Origin: Bacteroidota bacterium
Lineage (GTDB): Bacteria > Bacteroidota > Bacteroidia > B-17B0 > Aurantibacillaceae
DNA: 7,406 nucleotides
NCBI GenBank assembly: GCA_005800865.1
Contig: SYEI01000306.1
Location: forward strand, 1-7,406
Reading direction: 5' to 3'
Shown: positions 5,802-7,406 of the stretch, piece after piece
Layout of the letters: the number at the start of each line of letters is the position of its first letter
Numbering within the stretch: the stretch's first letter is position 1
Notes under the pieces: model-generated
Seen by the model: only the letters and a program-made list of their open reading frames with translations
Told to the model about the DNA's origin: nothing
Databases searched by the model: none
Translations under genes and position numbers: made by a program

Positions 5802-7406
5802 TTAATAATTCACTCCTAGATTAAAAAACACAAAACTCCACATATCAGCAAACTCTGCAATTTGCTTATCTGTCGGTTTTCCTGCGCCATGTCCTGCATT
5901 TACATCTATTCTAATTAATGTGGGATTAGTTCCACTATTTGCTTTTTGTAATGTAGCCGCAAATTTAAATGAATGTGCTGGCACTACTCTATCGTCATGA
6001 TCACCAGTTAAAATAAGTGTCGCAGGATAGTTTGCTTTTTTAAGATTATGTAAAGGCGAGTATTTATATAAACAATCAAATTCTTCCTTACTCTCGCTGT
6101 TTCCATAATCAACGCTCCAAGCTCTGCCAATAGTAAATAAATGAAACCTCAACATATCTAACACGCCAACAGTTGGTATAGCAACTTTTGCAATATCAGG
6201 ACGTTGAGTCATAACTGCTCCAATTAATAAACCGCCATTACTACGACCATGTATGGCTAATTTTTCGTGCGAAGTGTACTTATTATCCACTAAATAATCG
6301 CATGCTGCTATAAAATCATCAAATACATTTTGCTTTTTACATTTCGTGCCATTCATGTGCCATTCCTCGCCATACTCGCCACCACCGCGTAAATTAGGCA
6401 CACAATAAATGCCACCTGCTTCTAAAAAAACAGCTCTATCAATTCTAAATTCGGGGGTATACGAAATATTAAAACCACCATAACCAAAAACAAAACATGG
6501 ATTATTCCCATTTAAAGTAATTCCTTTTTTATGAGTCATAAACATCGACACATTAGTGCCATCTTTACTTTTATAAAACACTTGTTTGGTTTCATATTCA
6601 GCAGAATTAAAAGAACTGTTTGGTTTAAAAATTCGTCTACTAACTCCTGCTCTCATATCATAAAAATAAATTTCTTCAGGACTTGTAAAGGAAACAGTGC
6701 TGTATAATGCAAAACCATCATCTCGCGAAGAGTTGACGCTATTGACTTTGCAAATGCCTGGCAGTTGAATTTCTTTTTCCAATTTACCTGTAATAGTATG
6801 TACAAATAATTTGGAAGACACATTTTTCAAATAATTAGAAATTATTTTATTTCCGCAAAACGATACACCTTCTAATAAATCTTTTTGTTCAGATAAAACA
6901 TCTTCCCAGTTATCCTGAGCAGGATTATTTAAACTTACTTTTACTAGTCGGTAACGTGGTGCTTTATAATTAGTAAATACATAAAATTGATTTCCAATAT
7001 TTTCAACTACACTATATTCATTATCAAAATTGGTGACAATTGGCACAAATTTGTTTTGTGGATTCGATAAATCCTTAATTACCATGCTTTGTCCGCTAGT
7101 GCTTTCACTGCCATAAATCACCAAATAACTTTCATCATGAGTAACCTGTGCCGAAAAATTTCTGTTGGCATGCGTTTTATCTTCATATACCAATTCATCT
7201 TCACTTTGATTTTTTCCTAATGTGTGATAATACACCTTATGAAATTCATTTTTTTGTGTAAAAGCTTTTTCATCATTTGGGGCATCATATCGGCTATAAT
7301 AAAAGCCATTTCCTTTCCATGATATGTCAGAAAACTTTACCCATTGAATCACATCTTTTAAATCTTCTTTGGTTGCAATATTTTTTACATGAATCTCCAC
7401 CAAATC
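5802..7406 (-). CDS. Prolyl oligopeptidase (peptidase family S9A), 5'-truncated by the window edge
   Basis: This serine peptidase cuts short peptides after proline. The frame is open to the last base of the window, so the start lies outside; the TTG at 7403-7401 is an internal leucine. About 533 codons are present of the roughly 690 usual for the family, so some 150 N-terminal residues are missing, including any signal peptide. Counting that leucine as 1, residues 1-280 are the beta-propeller (VKFSDISWKGNGFYYSRYD at 22-40) and 281-533 the alpha/beta-hydrolase domain. The catalytic triad is visible: Ser388 in GRSNGG, Asp470 in GDHDDRVVP with Arg472 for substrate carboxylate, and His505 in NAGHGAGKP. 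The oxyanion and substrate region YGGFNISY and the AWSVDYG segment (with the proline-stacking Trp) are also present. It converges on the DUF1571-like gene, with the palindromic repeat between the two stops. Confidence 0.95.
   Translation of the reverse strand, partial: DLVEIHVKNIATKEDLKDVIQWVKFSDISWKGNGFYYSRYDAPNDEKAFTQKNEFHKVYYHTLGKNQSEDELVYEDKTHANRNFSAQVTHDESYLVIYGSESTSGQSMVIKDLSNPQNKFVPIVTNFDNEYSVVENIGNQFYVFTNYKAPRYRLVKVSLNNPAQDNWEDVLSEQKDLLEGVSFCGNKIISNYLKNVSSKLFVHTITGKLEKEIQLPGICKVNSVNSSRDDGFALYSTVSFTSPEEIYFYDMRAGVSRRIFKPNSSFNSAEYETKQVFYKSKDGTNVSMFMTHKKGITLNGNNPCFVFGYGGFNISYTPEFRIDRAVFLEAGGIYCVPNLRGGGEYGEEWHMNGTKCKKQNVFDDFIAACDYLVDNKYTSHEKLAIHGRSNGGLLIGAVMTQRPDIAKVAIPTVGVLDMLRFHLFTIGRAWSVDYGNSESKEEFDCLYKYSPLHNLKKANYPATLILTGDHDDRVVPAHSFKFAATLQKANSGTNPTLIRIDVNAGHGAGKPTDKQIAEFADMWSFVFFNLGVNY

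Noticed and set aside
7401..7403. TTG as the start of the S9 peptidase gene
   Set aside because: The frame continues to the window edge and the family needs about 150 more N-terminal residues; this codon is an internal leucine.

Overview
The window looks like chromosomal DNA from a member of the Bacteroidota, perhaps a Flavobacteriales or Sphingobacteriales relative. It is strongly AT-rich, and none of the gene starts has a recognisable Shine-Dalgarno sequence. The gene content fits as well: a bacterial GH3-family acyl-amido synthetase-like protein, a DUF1571-like secreted protein, a cytosolic-type prolyl oligopeptidase, and the LPS gene kdsB. The assignment rests on these traits only; no marker gene is present.

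The layout has four transcription blocks. (1) Positions 1-2530, plus strand: the 3' part of a tetratricopeptide-repeat protein gene that enters from the left edge, a 70-codon zinc-ribbon protein gene, and a GH3 gene 4 bases further on. This looks like one operon. (2) Positions 4694-2527, minus strand: kdsB (CMP-Kdo synthesis), aroK (shikimate kinase, overlapping kdsB by one base), and 3 bases later a secreted beta-rich protein of unknown function resembling the polymorphic toxin type 23 family. This is a tight three-gene operon. It meets block 1 tail to tail, and the two stop codons share bases inside TTAA. (3) Positions 4780-5676, plus strand: a secreted DUF1571/LolA-like protein with an apparent LysM-like insert, divergent from kdsB across an 85-base spacer. 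(4) Positions 7406-5802, minus strand: the C-terminal three quarters of a prolyl oligopeptidase (family S9A) that enters from the right edge and converges on block 3.

Between blocks 3 and 4 (5677-5801) lies the most distinctive non-coding structure: a roughly 112-base imperfect palindrome whose arms are built from degenerate units of 9-11 bases around GATTAA.

The functional themes are envelope and core metabolism (Kdo, chorismate precursor, two exported proteins), plus a peptidase and an adenylating enzyme of unknown substrate. I see no RNA genes, CRISPR arrays, insertion sequences, phage genes or toxin-immunity pairs. I do not see convincing evidence for a new multi-gene system. The best leads are the unexplained GH3/zinc-ribbon/TPR operon, the type-23-like secreted protein tied to kdsB-aroK, the domain-inserted DUF1571 protein and the intergenic repeat.
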